From Rhodobacter capsulatus (GTDB lineage: Bacteria > Pseudomonadota > Alphaproteobacteria > Rhodobacterales > Rhodobacteraceae), in contig NZ_SWJZ01000006.1 of assembly GCF_005144475.1 (NCBI RefSeq), positions 1 to 47,645 of the forward strand: DNA of 47,645 nucleotides, given 5' to 3'. The notes under the pieces are model-generated. The model saw only the letters and a program-made list of their open reading frames with translations, did not search any database and was not told the DNA's origin. Below, piece after piece: positions 25,600-34,224 of the stretch (the stretch's first letter is position 1; every line of letters starts with the position of its first letter). The translations under genes were made by a program, and so were the position numbers.

Positions 25600-25680
25600 G
25601 GCGGGGGCTCCGCCCCGTCGTCCATCGGGCTTGAACCGATGGCGCCGCAATGGACGACCCCCGGCGTATTTTCACCAAGA
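25600..25680 (+). repeat. Dispersed intergenic stem-loop repeat, copy B
   Basis: Between the glutathione transferase 3' end and prfA 5' end. It has CGGGGGCTCCGCCCCG, then CCATCGG (25622-25628) with CCGATGG (25636-25642) around the same GCTTGAA loop. Relative to copy A one base pair changed from T-A to C-G on both sides, preserving the stem. Confidence 0.7.
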
Positions 25681-25702
25681 AGAAGCAGGGGCGCGCGGCG
25701 GA

Positions 25703-26374
25703 TCACGCCGGTTCGGCGGCGCGTCTTTCCATCAGGTCGCGGAAGGCCGGGCGGCTTTGGCACAGGTCGAGCCAGCCGCTCAGGCGCGGGAATTGCGCCA
25801 TCAGCCGGGTGTGGGCCTGGGCGTAGCGCACGATTTCCGCCATGTTGATGTCGGCCACGGTGAAGCGCCCGCCGACGATGTGGCTATGCGCCGCCAGATG
25901 GGTTTCGAGCGCCTTGAACGGGCGTTGCAATTGCGCCGAGGCGGCGGCGATCTTCGCCTCGCCGTTTTCGGTCGCGGCCTCGCCGCGCGCATAGGCGAAG
26001 GAAATGTCGAGCGCCGGGCCCTCGATCGCGGTGGCGCCGTAAAGCGCCCATTGCAGCATCTGCGCCTCCTCGCGCAGGTCTTTCGGCGCGAGCGGCCCGC
26101 CCGCCTTTTTCGCCATGTAAAGATTGATCGCCAGCGATTCCGACAGCACCAGCCCCGCATCCTCCATCACCGGGATCGCCCCCGCGGGCGAGAGCTTGAG
26201 GAATTCCGGCGTGCGGGTGTTGAAGGGGGCTTCCGGGTGGGTGGCGTCGATCCCCTGCGCCTCGAGCCGATAGGCCTGGATGACGGGCTTGAGCTGCCAG
26301 TCCAGCCCCAGTTCCGCCGCCGCCCAGATGTTGCGCGTCGCGCGCGAGCGGTACATGCCGTAAAGTGTGATCAT
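25703..26374 (-). CDS. Glutathione S-transferase family protein
   Basis: 223 aa. N-terminal thioredoxin-like domain with MITLYGMYRSRATRN and the glutathione-binding cis-Pro/Ser block GAIPVMEDAGLVLSESLAINLYM (about 70-92). The C-terminal all-helical domain contains FTVADINMAEIVRYA, a motif typical of GSTs. Subclass and substrate cannot be set. The ATG at 26374 follows AGGAGGG. Monocistronic by context; a prfA gene follows downstream on the same strand only after a repeat-bearing gap. Confidence 0.88.
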   Translation of the reverse strand: MITLYGMYRSRATRNIWAAAELGLDWQLKPVIQAYRLEAQGIDATHPEAPFNTRTPEFLKLSPAGAIPVMEDAGLVLSESLAINLYMAKKAGGPLAPKDLREEAQMLQWALYGATAIEGPALDISFAYARGEAATENGEAKIAAASAQLQRPFKALETHLAAHSHIVGGRFTVADINMAEIVRYAQAHTRLMAQFPRLSGWLDLCQSRPAFRDLMERRAAEPA

Positions 26375-26523
26375 CGGTCCCTCCTGTTTCGCCCATGCTG
26401 CGCCGGGATCGGGGCAGAGGGAAGGCGGAAAATGCAACCGCCGAATGACGGTTTCTTGACACGCATCAAGGCGATTTTCACCTTTTTCTGCCAAGACGGG
26501 ACGGTCAGCAGGGAGGGTTGCGC

Positions 26524-27576
26524 ATGGATGATCATGTCACTGTCGCGGCGGTGCAGGCCGTCGCCGAGCCGCCGCAGGCCGAGGGGCCGCCCGAGCCTGC
26601 GCCCGAACCCGTTCCCGAACCTGTGCCCGAACCTGCGTCCGAGCCCGGGGCCGAGCCTGCCACCGGGGAAAGCGCGGCGTTGAGCGGGCCGCAGGAATTT
26701 CCGACATTGGATGCCGTCACGGTCCGGCGGACCTTCGAAAGCGGCAAATATCCCTATCCGCACCGTCTGGGCCGTGTGGCCTATGAGCGGGAAAAGGCGC
26801 TGTTGCAGGCCGAATTGCTGAAGGTGCAGCGCTGGGCGCAGGAGACGGGGCAGAAATTCGTCATCCTGTTCGAGGGCCGCGATGCCGCGGGCAAGGGCGG
26901 CACGATCAAGCGCTATACCGAACATCTCAACCCGCGCTTTGCCCGCGTCGTGGCGCTGAACAAACCCTCGGACGAGGAACGCGGGCAGTGGTATTTCCAG
27001 CGCTACGTGCGCTGGCTGCCCACCGCGGGCGAAATGGTGTTTTACGACCGCAGCTGGTACAACCGCGCGGGGGTCGAGCGGGTGATGGGCTTTTGCGCCC
27101 CCACCGAATATCTGGAATTCATGCGCCAGGCGCCCGAGTTCGAGCGGATGCTGGTCCGGTCCGGCATAAGGCTTTACAAATACTGGTTTTCCGTCAGCCG
27201 CGAGGAGCAGCGGCGGCGTTTCACCGAACGTGCCACCGATCCGCTCAAGCGCTGGAAACTCTCGCCGATCGACATGGCCAGCCTTGATAAATGGGACGAT
27301 TACACCGAGGCGAAGGAGGCGATGTTCTTTTACACCGACACCGCCGATGCGCCCTGGGTGATCATCAAGTCGAACGACAAGAAGCGGGCGCGGCTGAATT
27401 GCATGAAGCATTTCCTCGCCTCGCTCGACTATCCCGACAAGGACATGGCGATCGTCACCCCGCCCGATCCGCTGATCGTCGGGCACGCAAGCCATGTCGT
27501 GCATGGCGCGGCGCATATCCTGGCGAGTGCGCAACACCCGCAGCGGCGCGGCCCTGCGACAAGGACGAAACCCTGA
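26524..27576 (+). CDS. ppk2: Polyphosphate kinase 2
   Basis: 350 aa. Transfers phosphate between polyphosphate and nucleoside mono- or diphosphates. Walker A-like GRDAAGKGG at 118-126 and Walker B-like FYDRSWYNR at 173-181, with the lid Arg/Lys-rich segment REEQRRRFTERATDPLKRWK. The first 60 residues are an extra tail with repeated P-E-P units (24-45), likely disordered; the family core starts about residue 65. ATG chosen at 26524 after GGGAGGG (a TTG two codons upstream is possible). One PPK2 domain, so a single-domain type; nucleotide preference cannot be set here. Confidence 0.92.
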   Translation: MDDHVTVAAVQAVAEPPQAEGPPEPAPEPVPEPVPEPASEPGAEPATGESAALSGPQEFPTLDAVTVRRTFESGKYPYPHRLGRVAYEREKALLQAELLKVQRWAQETGQKFVILFEGRDAAGKGGTIKRYTEHLNPRFARVVALNKPSDEERGQWYFQRYVRWLPTAGEMVFYDRSWYNRAGVERVMGFCAPTEYLEFMRQAPEFERMLVRSGIRLYKYWFSVSREEQRRRFTERATDPLKRWKLSPIDMASLDKWDDYTEAKEAMFFYTDTADAPWVIIKSNDKKRARLNCMKHFLASLDYPDKDMAIVTPPDPLIVGHASHVVHGAAHILASAQHPQRRGPATRTKP

Positions 27577-27636
27577 CCGCCCTTGCATGACCCCCGCCCC
27601 CGGCCCATGTTGCGGCGGGGCAACGGGGGAACGATC

Positions 27637-28236
27637 ATGTGGGACGAACGGTTTTCGGGCGACGGGTATTTCTACGGCACCGAACCGGCGGGCTTTGTCG
27701 CGGCGCAGGCCTGGCGTCTGACGCAGGGGGCGCAGGTGCTCTCGGTCGCCGAGGGCGAGGGCCGCAATGCGGTGTGGCTGGCTGCACAGGGGCTGTGCGT
27801 TCACGCGCTGGACGGCTCGGCCCCGGCGCTGGCGAAGGCACAGAAGCTTGCCGCCGCGCGGGGGGTGAGCCTGGCCATCGAACAGGCCGATCTGGCGCGG
27901 TTCATCTGGCCGGTGGCGGCCTATGACGCGGTCTTCGGCGTCTTCATCCAATTCGCGCCGCCGCCGCTGCGCGCGGCGATGTTTCGCGGCATGGCGCAGG
28001 CGCTCAAACCCGGTGGGCTTTTGTTCTTGCACGGTTTTTCGGTGCGGCAGCTGGGCAATGCCTCGGGCGGGCCGAAGGAGGCCGCGCAGCTCTGGACGCT
28101 GGATCTGCTGCGCGCGGCCTTTCCCGGCTGGGAGATCCGGCATCAGGCCGATTACGACGCCGTGCTGGCCGAAGGCCCCGGGCACAGCGGCCTTGCGGCG
28201 CTGATCGACCTTGTCGCTGTCAAACCGGCAAGATGA
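27637..28236 (+). CDS. Class I SAM-dependent methyltransferase
   Basis: 199 aa. Starts MWDERFSGDGYFYGTEP. Motif I reads VLSVAEGEGRNAVWLAAQG (about 34-52), followed by an acidic residue in ALDGS, then AYDAVFGVFIQFAP (motif IV) and LKPGGLLFLHGF (post-motif). This resembles the small TehB/UbiE-like methyltransferases of unknown substrate. ATG at 27637 follows GGGGGA. 60 bp after ppk2, possibly one unit; upstream of the cytochrome c' regulatory region. Confidence 0.82.
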   Translation: MWDERFSGDGYFYGTEPAGFVAAQAWRLTQGAQVLSVAEGEGRNAVWLAAQGLCVHALDGSAPALAKAQKLAAARGVSLAIEQADLARFIWPVAAYDAVFGVFIQFAPPPLRAAMFRGMAQALKPGGLLFLHGFSVRQLGNASGGPKEAAQLWTLDLLRAAFPGWEIRHQADYDAVLAEGPGHSGLAALIDLVAVKPAR

Positions 28237-28243
28237 TGCCGTC

Positions 28244-28260
28244 CTGTGATCTCGTCACAG
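28244..28260. promoter_or_regulatory. 17-bp perfect palindrome upstream of cytochrome c'
   Basis: CTGTGATCTCGTCACAG: arms CTGTGA and TCACAG with a 5-bp spacer. It resembles a CRP/FNR-family site but with N5 rather than the N6 of the E. coli CRP site. It lies 93-109 bp upstream of the cycP ATG. Confidence 0.55.
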
Positions 28261-28273
28261 ACAATTTATTGTC
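28260..28273. promoter_or_regulatory. Second palindrome upstream of cytochrome c'
   Basis: GACAATTTATTGTC: 6-bp arms around TT, sharing one base with the preceding palindrome. AT-rich, so it may lie at or near a promoter -35. No regulator is assigned. Confidence 0.5.
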
Positions 28274-28352
28274 GGCGGCATAGACGGAACCCGGTGCGTC
28301 GTGCGTGTAATGGGTTCGACGCACTGACCCCAAACTTTTCAGGAGATGACGC

Positions 28353-28805
28353 ATGCGCAAAATCCTTCTCGCTCTTCCGGTGGCCGCCCTTGTGCTGGGC
28401 AGCGCCGCCTATGCCGCGGATACCAAAGAGGTTCTGGAGGCCCGCGAGGCCTATTTCAAATCGCTCGGCAAATCGATGAAGGCGATGACGGGCGTGGCCA
28501 AGTCGTTCGACGCCGGGGCCGCCAAGGCCGAAGCCGCGGTGCTGGAAAAGATCCTGGCGACCGACGTGGGGCCGCTGTTCCCGGCGGGCACCTCGAGCAC
28601 CGATCTGCCCGGCGAGACCGAGGCCAAGGCCGCGATCTGGGCCAACATCGACGATTTCGGCGCCAAGGGCAAAGCCATGCATGACGCCGGCACCGAAGTG
28701 ATCGCGGCGGCCAATGCCGGCGACGGCGCGGCCTTCGGCGCGGCGCTGCAAAAGCTGGGCGGCACCTGCAAGGCCTGCCACGACGACTATCGCGAAGAAG
28801 ACTGA
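28353..28805 (+). CDS. cycP: Cytochrome c'
   Basis: 150 aa, mature about 129 aa after signal cleavage at AYA-ADTKEV. Four-helix bundle with C-terminal heme site CKACH. The mature sequence closely resembles R. capsulatus cytochrome c' as I recall it ([35 protein letters not shown]), with several substitutions. The protein binds NO and CO at a five-coordinate heme and is linked to nitrosative-stress protection. Periplasmic. RBS AGGAGA lies before the ATG. Two abutting palindromes upstream suggest tight control. The cytochrome b561 gene follows after a hairpin. Confidence 0.95.
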   Translation: MRKILLALPVAALVLGSAAYAADTKEVLEAREAYFKSLGKSMKAMTGVAKSFDAGAAKAEAAVLEKILATDVGPLFPAGTSSTDLPGETEAKAAIWANIDDFGAKGKAMHDAGTEVIAAANAGDGAAFGAALQKLGGTCKACHDDYREED

Positions 28806-28812
28806 TCTGCCC

Positions 28813-28838
28813 GGGGCGGGGGAAACCCCGCCCTTTTC
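28813..28838 (+). terminator. Terminator or attenuator between cycP and b561
   Basis: GGGCGGGG (28814-28821) pairs with CCCCGCCC (28826-28833) over a GAAA loop, followed by TTTT. The next gene begins 25 bp later, so partial read-through would set a cycP:b561 ratio. Confidence 0.7.
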
Positions 28839-28862
28839 CCTTTCCGATGAAGGTGTTGCCCG

Positions 28863-29450
28863 ATGACCGACATGACCGATTCCGCCGCGAGAGGCCGCCC
28901 GATGATCTGGGATCCGCTGGTGCGGGTGTTTCACTGGACGCTGATGATCTGCGTCGTGGGGGCCTGGATTCTGGGGGAATTCGGCCCGGACATCATGACG
29001 CTGCATTTCTGGCTCGGCTATGCGGTGGGCGGCCTTTTGCTGATCCGCCTCCTGTGGGGCTTTGTCGGCCCGCGCACGGCGCGGTTTGCCAATTTCGTCA
29101 CCGGGCCGGGGCCGGTTCTGCGCTATGCCGCGACGCTGCCGAAGCGCAAGCCGAGCCATACCACCGGCCACAACCCGCTGGGCGGCTGGGCGGTCGTGGC
29201 GATGCTGGTCCTGCTGGGCCTGCAGGTTCTGACCGGGCTGTTCGTCGGCACCGATGATTACGTGAACATGGGGCCGCTGTCGGGCTATGTCTCGGAAGAC
29301 GTGAACAAGCTGGTGCTGAGCTGGCACAAGACCTTTGCGCCGCTCATTCTGGCGCTGATCGGGCTGCATGTGGCGGCGATCTGGTTCTACAGGATCTGGA
29401 AGCGCGAGGACCTGATCACCCCGATGATCACCGGGCGCCGCCCCGACTGA
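28863..29450 (+). CDS. Cytochrome b561-type membrane protein
   Basis: 195 aa, four transmembrane helices with histidines positioned for two b-type hemes: VFHWTLM (first helix), LHFWLGYA, and in the third and fourth helices SWHKTFAPLI and LHVAAIWFY. Matches the bacterial b561 / Ni-hydrogenase-cytochrome-b-like family. Adjacent to cycP, as in many proteobacteria, so it probably exchanges electrons between quinol and the periplasmic cytochrome; that link is inference. The ATG at 28863 is preferred; MTDSAARGRP at 28875 is an alternative. Confidence 0.88.
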   Translation: MTDMTDSAARGRPMIWDPLVRVFHWTLMICVVGAWILGEFGPDIMTLHFWLGYAVGGLLLIRLLWGFVGPRTARFANFVTGPGPVLRYAATLPKRKPSHTTGHNPLGGWAVVAMLVLLGLQVLTGLFVGTDDYVNMGPLSGYVSEDVNKLVLSWHKTFAPLILALIGLHVAAIWFYRIWKREDLITPMITGRRPD

Positions 29451-29491
29451 GCCATATGGACGGCGGCCGGGTTCCGCGCTAACCTGCGGGC

Positions 29492-30898
29492 ATGACACAG
29501 GTACATTCTCCCGCAGGGCAATCCGGCCTTGCCGCCAATATCCGCGCCACTCTGGTTCTGGGCCTGCCGATGATCGGCTCCAACGTTGCCCAGATGGCGC
29601 TTCACGTCACCGACACGATCATGCTGGGCTGGTACGGGGTGGCCGAACTGGCCGCTGTCGTGCTCGGATCGTCGTTTTTCTTCTTCCTCTTCATCCTCGG
29701 TTCGGGCTTTTCCTATGCGCTGATGGGGCGGATTTCCGCGGCCCTTGGTGCGGGCAATGCCACCCAGCTGCGCCGCGACACGCGGATGGGGCTTTGGGTC
29801 TCGATCGGCTACGGGCTGGTGGCGATGCCGGTGATGTTCGCCGCGACGCCGATTCTGCGCGCGCTGGGGCAGGACCCGCATCTGACGGCGCTCGCCGCCG
29901 AGTTCCTGAACATCGCCGCTTTCGGTCTGGTGCCCGCGCTGGTCGTGGCGGTGCTGCGCGCCTATCTGGGGGCGCAACATCGCGCGCAGGTGGTGATGTG
30001 GGTCACCGTTCTGGGCGTGGGCGTCAACATCTTCGGCAACTGGGCCTTTGTCTTTGGCAATTTCGGCGCCCCCGAGCTGGGCGTATCGGGCTCGGCGCTG
30101 TCTTCGGTGCTGGTGCAGATCACCTCGGCCCTGTTGCTGGCCGCCTATGCCGCCTGGCACCCGAAGCTGCGCACCATCGGCCTTTTCACCCGGTTCTGGC
30201 GCCCGGATTGGGAAGCGATGCGGGCCGTGGTCCGGCTGGGTCTGCCCGCCGGTCTGACGCATTTGTCCGAGGCCGGGCTGTTTCAGGCCTCGGCGCTGAT
30301 GATGGGCTGGCTGGGCACGGTGCAGCTGGCGGCGCATGGGATCGCGCTCGAACTCGCCTCGCTGACTTTCATGATCCACATGGGGCTGTCGAATGCGGCC
30401 ACCGTCCGGGCGGGCCATGCTTACGGCGCCGCCGATCCCGCGCGGTTGCGCGCGGGCGCCAAGGCCGCCGTGCTGATGTCGGCGGTTTTTGCCGGTGGGA
30501 CGATCGCGGTCTTTCTGGCGATGCCGGAAACGCTGGTCGGGCTGTTTGTGGACCGCACGAAGCCCGAGGCGGCCGAGATTCTGGTCTTTGGCGCGCAGCT
30601 TCTGGCGGTGGCGGGGCTGTTCCAGCTGTTCGACGCGGCGCAGGTGATGGCGCTGGGCTTGCTGCGCGGCGTGCATGACACCCGCGTGCCGATGGTGATC
30701 GCGACGATCAGCTATTGGCTGGTGGGGGTGCCCGCCAGCTACATCCTCGCCTTCCGCTTTGATCTGGGCGGGATCGGGCTCTGGCTGGGCCTTGTCATCG
30801 GGCTGGCCTGCGTCGGCGTCACGCTGATGGTGCGGTTCTGGCGCGGCCCCTGGCTCAGCGGAAGGCCCGCAGATAGTGGCGTTCGTAAAGCCGCTTGA
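29492..30898 (+). CDS. MATE family efflux transporter
   Basis: 468 aa, about 12 transmembrane helices in two homologous halves. The NorM-like start GLPMIGSNVAQMALHVTDTIMLGWYG and the second-half equivalent GLPAGLTHLSEAGLFQASALMMGWLG are both clear. It exports cationic or other drugs using a Na+ or H+ gradient; substrate unknown. The RBS is weak. Its 3' end overlaps that of the convergent SQR-like gene by 44 bp. Confidence 0.93.
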   Translation: MTQVHSPAGQSGLAANIRATLVLGLPMIGSNVAQMALHVTDTIMLGWYGVAELAAVVLGSSFFFFLFILGSGFSYALMGRISAALGAGNATQLRRDTRMGLWVSIGYGLVAMPVMFAATPILRALGQDPHLTALAAEFLNIAAFGLVPALVVAVLRAYLGAQHRAQVVMWVTVLGVGVNIFGNWAFVFGNFGAPELGVSGSALSSVLVQITSALLLAAYAAWHPKLRTIGLFTRFWRPDWEAMRAVVRLGLPAGLTHLSEAGLFQASALMMGWLGTVQLAAHGIALELASLTFMIHMGLSNAATVRAGHAYGAADPARLRAGAKAAVLMSAVFAGGTIAVFLAMPETLVGLFVDRTKPEAAEILVFGAQLLAVAGLFQLFDAAQVMALGLLRGVHDTRVPMVIATISYWLVGVPASYILAFRFDLGGIGLWLGLVIGLACVGVTLMVRFWRGPWLSGRPADSGVRKAA

Positions 30899-31985
30899 GC
30901 CAGTGCAGCGGTTTCATCGCGGGCAGGGTCAGGTTGATCTTGCCGCGGCGGAACACCAGCATGCCGCTGTCCAGACTGTCCATGATGCAGATGAGTTCGG
31001 GCCGGAACGGCGTTGCCGGGTCCTGGCCTTTCTCGATCGCGGCAATGTTGGCGGCGATCGCCTGCGCCTGCAGATCGGCCTGATGCGCCTGTTTCGGCAG
31101 CCACTCGGGCCCCGGGTAGGACCCGGCATCGCCCGCCACCCAGACGCCCGGCTTGCCGGTGACGCGGCACAGCGCATCGGCCAGGATCATCTTGCCCGGC
31201 GAAAGCGGCAGATCGGTGCCCTCGAACCAGGCAAGCCCGGTCATGCCGGGCTGGAACAGGATCAGATCGGCGGCGATTTCGCCCGCCTCGGTCACCACCT
31301 TGTCGGGCTCGATCCGCACCATCTTGTGCCCCAGATGCGTTTCGATCCCCCGCCGTTTCATCTCGGCCAGAATGCCGTCGACCGCCTTTTCGCCCAGCCG
31401 CTGCCCGGGTCGGTCCGAGGGCGAGAAGAACACCAGCCTGAACCGGTCCCGCCGCATCTGCTGGCGCAGCAGCGTGTCAAGGATGAACATGTATTCGAAC
31501 ATCGGCCCGCCGCGGATCGCACCCGGCTCGCTGGGGTTCGTGGCCATGCCGATGGCGATGGTGCCGCCCTCAAGCGCATGAAACCGTTCGGAAATCGCCT
31601 GCGCCGGGGCGAGCCCCTCGCAGGGGATGAGCGCATGTTCGATCCCCGGCAGCTTGCGCAGGAACCGCGCGCCGGTGGCGATGATCAGGTGATCGGCCGA
31701 AATCACCTGCCCGTCTTCGGTGGTGACGCTGCGGGCGTCCGCATCCAGCGTGGTGACCGCAGTCTGCAGGAAGCGCACCTTGTGGCGGGCGAGGAACGGG
31801 GCCAGCGGGATCTGCAGCTCTTCCACCTCGCGCAGACCGGAGGGGATCCAGATCGCCGAGGGCAGGTAATGCAGGCTGTCGCGCGGGGAAATCAGCGTGA
31901 TGTCGGCGCGCAGGCCGCGCTTGCGCAGGGCACGCACCGCGGTCAGCGCCGCAAAGCCCGAGCCGAGGATGACGATATGGGTCAT
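30855..31985 (-). CDS. SQR-like FAD-dependent oxidoreductase
   Basis: 376 aa, pyridine-nucleotide-disulfide fold. N-terminal FAD motif ILGSGFAALTAVRAL (6-20) and a second motif VWVAGDAGSYPGP (281-293). It resembles sulfide:quinone oxidoreductases. Cys122 (PCEG) and Cys333 (LICIMDS) sit where two of the three SQR cysteines occur, but the middle cysteine (expected about residue 155-160) is absent; Cys273 lies elsewhere. The C-terminal amphipathic stretch KPLHWLKRLYERHYLR could bind the membrane. The upstream operator-like palindrome suggests sulfide or persulfide control. Distinct from the canonical R. capsulatus Sqr by length and sequence. It could instead act on another sulfur substrate or as a quinone reductase. 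Confidence 0.85.
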   Translation of the reverse strand: MTHIVILGSGFAALTAVRALRKRGLRADITLISPRDSLHYLPSAIWIPSGLREVEELQIPLAPFLARHKVRFLQTAVTTLDADARSVTTEDGQVISADHLIIATGARFLRKLPGIEHALIPCEGLAPAQAISERFHALEGGTIAIGMATNPSEPGAIRGGPMFEYMFILDTLLRQQMRRDRFRLVFFSPSDRPGQRLGEKAVDGILAEMKRRGIETHLGHKMVRIEPDKVVTEAGEIAADLILFQPGMTGLAWFEGTDLPLSPGKMILADALCRVTGKPGVWVAGDAGSYPGPEWLPKQAHQADLQAQAIAANIAAIEKGQDPATPFRPELICIMDSLDSGMLVFRRGKINLTLPAMKPLHWLKRLYERHYLRAFR

Positions 31986-31993
31986 GGGGGCTT

Positions 31994-32021
31994 CCTTGCA
32001 TTCCGTTTTCTGAATGCAAGG
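31994..32021 (-). promoter_or_regulatory. Candidate SqrR/BigR-type operator overlapping the RBS
   Basis: CCTTGCATTC-N8-GAATGCAAGG: perfect 10-bp arms, 8-bp spacer. It contains ATTC-N8-GAAT, the pattern I recall for R. capsulatus SqrR. Its proximal arm includes the AAGGAAG ribosome binding site of the SQR-like gene, and it ends 8 bp before the start codon. A possible promoter lies just upstream (TTGCCT at 32043-32048, 18 bp, TAGCCT at 32019-32024). Confidence 0.65.
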
Positions 32022-32059
32022 CTAGCCCAGCCCCGCCCGTCCAGGCAAGCAAAACCGGC

Positions 32060-32485
32060 TCACGTCTCCGTGTCAGCCTCGGGACCGGCTTTCATCATCC
32101 GTTCGGCCTTCTTGCGCACCAGCACCGTGCGCAGATCATGCATCGCCAGCAACAGCGGATCGGTGACCTCGTCCAGCTGCGCATCGCCGGCCTTCGACTG
32201 CACCCATTGCGTCGTCAGGTTCAGGTGATCGACGGTGCGCAGGATGTCATCGACGTCGCGCGCCGCCAGAACCGCGATGCGTTTTGCCATCCAGGCCTCG
32301 ATCTCGCGCAGGTCATCGGGCGTCAGCTTGCGGTCGCCCTGCGCCTTGATCTCGCCGTTCTTGACGTTGACGACGGCGATCTGCTCCATCTCGATCCGGC
32401 GCTGGCGGTTTTCGGTATCAACCCGAAACACCGCCGCGCCATTGTCGCGGATGCGGAAATAATACTCGGGCAGATCCCCGGCCAT
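32060..32485 (-). CDS. Conserved unknown protein of about 140 aa
   Basis: 141 aa, no family name recalled. Starts MAGDLPEYYFRIRDNGAAVFRVDTENRQRRIEM, a short beta-rich region that repeatedly recurs in Rhodobacteraceae genomes. This is followed by a helical body (LTPDDLREIEAWMAKRIAVLA, DDILRTVDHLNLTTQW). No signal or membrane segment. It sits 26 bp upstream of the aspartate aminotransferase stop and 74 bp from the SQR-like start, so it may belong to the aminotransferase transcript. Confidence 0.75.
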   Translation of the reverse strand: MAGDLPEYYFRIRDNGAAVFRVDTENRQRRIEMEQIAVVNVKNGEIKAQGDRKLTPDDLREIEAWMAKRIAVLAARDVDDILRTVDHLNLTTQWVQSKAGDAQLDEVTDPLLLAMHDLRTVLVRKKAERMMKAGPEADTET

Positions 32486-32511
32486 CGCACACTCCCCGGG
32501 CCGTTCTGGCC

Positions 32512-33765
<1,254 letters not shown>

Positions 33766-33838
33766 TCAAGGAAAACGCAGTTGACGGGCGGGGTTGGCGG
33801 GTGCAAGGCAGGGCCACGCACGGCAAGGAAGGTGGATC

Positions 33839-34111
33839 ATGAGCGAAACGCACGAAGCCCGGATCAAGCGGATGAAGATGCGCAGCTGGCGCCGCGGCAT
33901 CCGCGAGATGGACCTGATTCTGGGGCCCTATGCCGATGCGAATCTTGAAGGATTCGATACCGCGCAGCTCGATCTCTTCGACAGGCTTCTGGAAGAAAAT
34001 GACCAGGATCTGTACCCCTGGTTTTCGGGGGCGCAGCCGTGCCCGCCACAATATGTTGATTTGTTTGCGGAAATCGGCGCCTTCATGCAGGGCAAGCTGG
34101 CGCGGGGCTGA
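33839..34111 (+). CDS. sdhE: FAD assembly factor SdhE
   Basis: 90 aa. Required for covalent FAD attachment to succinate dehydrogenase subunit SdhA. The conserved motif RSWRRGIREMDLILGPYAD near residue 16-34 contains the RGxxExD core, and the C-terminal YPWFSGAQPCPPQY block is typical. The ATG at 33839 follows AAGGAAGG; no other start gives this length. Confidence 0.9.
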   Translation: MSETHEARIKRMKMRSWRRGIREMDLILGPYADANLEGFDTAQLDLFDRLLEENDQDLYPWFSGAQPCPPQYVDLFAEIGAFMQGKLARG

Positions 34112-34125
34112 GGCGCTATCTTGCA

Positions 34126-34143
34126 GAAATTGTGACGAATTTC
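34126..34143. promoter_or_regulatory. Inverted repeat upstream of the MarR-type gene
   Basis: GAAATT-GTGACG-AATTTC: 6-bp arms with a 6-bp spacer, 82 bp before the start codon. It could be a self-regulatory operator. A possible -35 (TTGCAG, 34121-34126) has no good -10 partner. Confidence 0.35.
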
Positions 34144-34224
34144 CGAAACTTCGTCTGGGTTTAACCGTATTTTCGGGTTTTGCCGCCAAGGTGGTCTCAG
34201 GAAGCGAGGCTGGCGGAGAACCGA

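Noticed and set aside
21605-25702. Intergenic repeats as CRISPR arrays
   Set aside because: Only two copies, 4 kb apart, with no regular spacers and no cas genes.
28244-28260. Simple assignment of the palindrome as a CRP site
   Set aside because: The spacing is N5 rather than N6, and a CRP homologue acting on cycP is not supported here; left as an unassigned operator.
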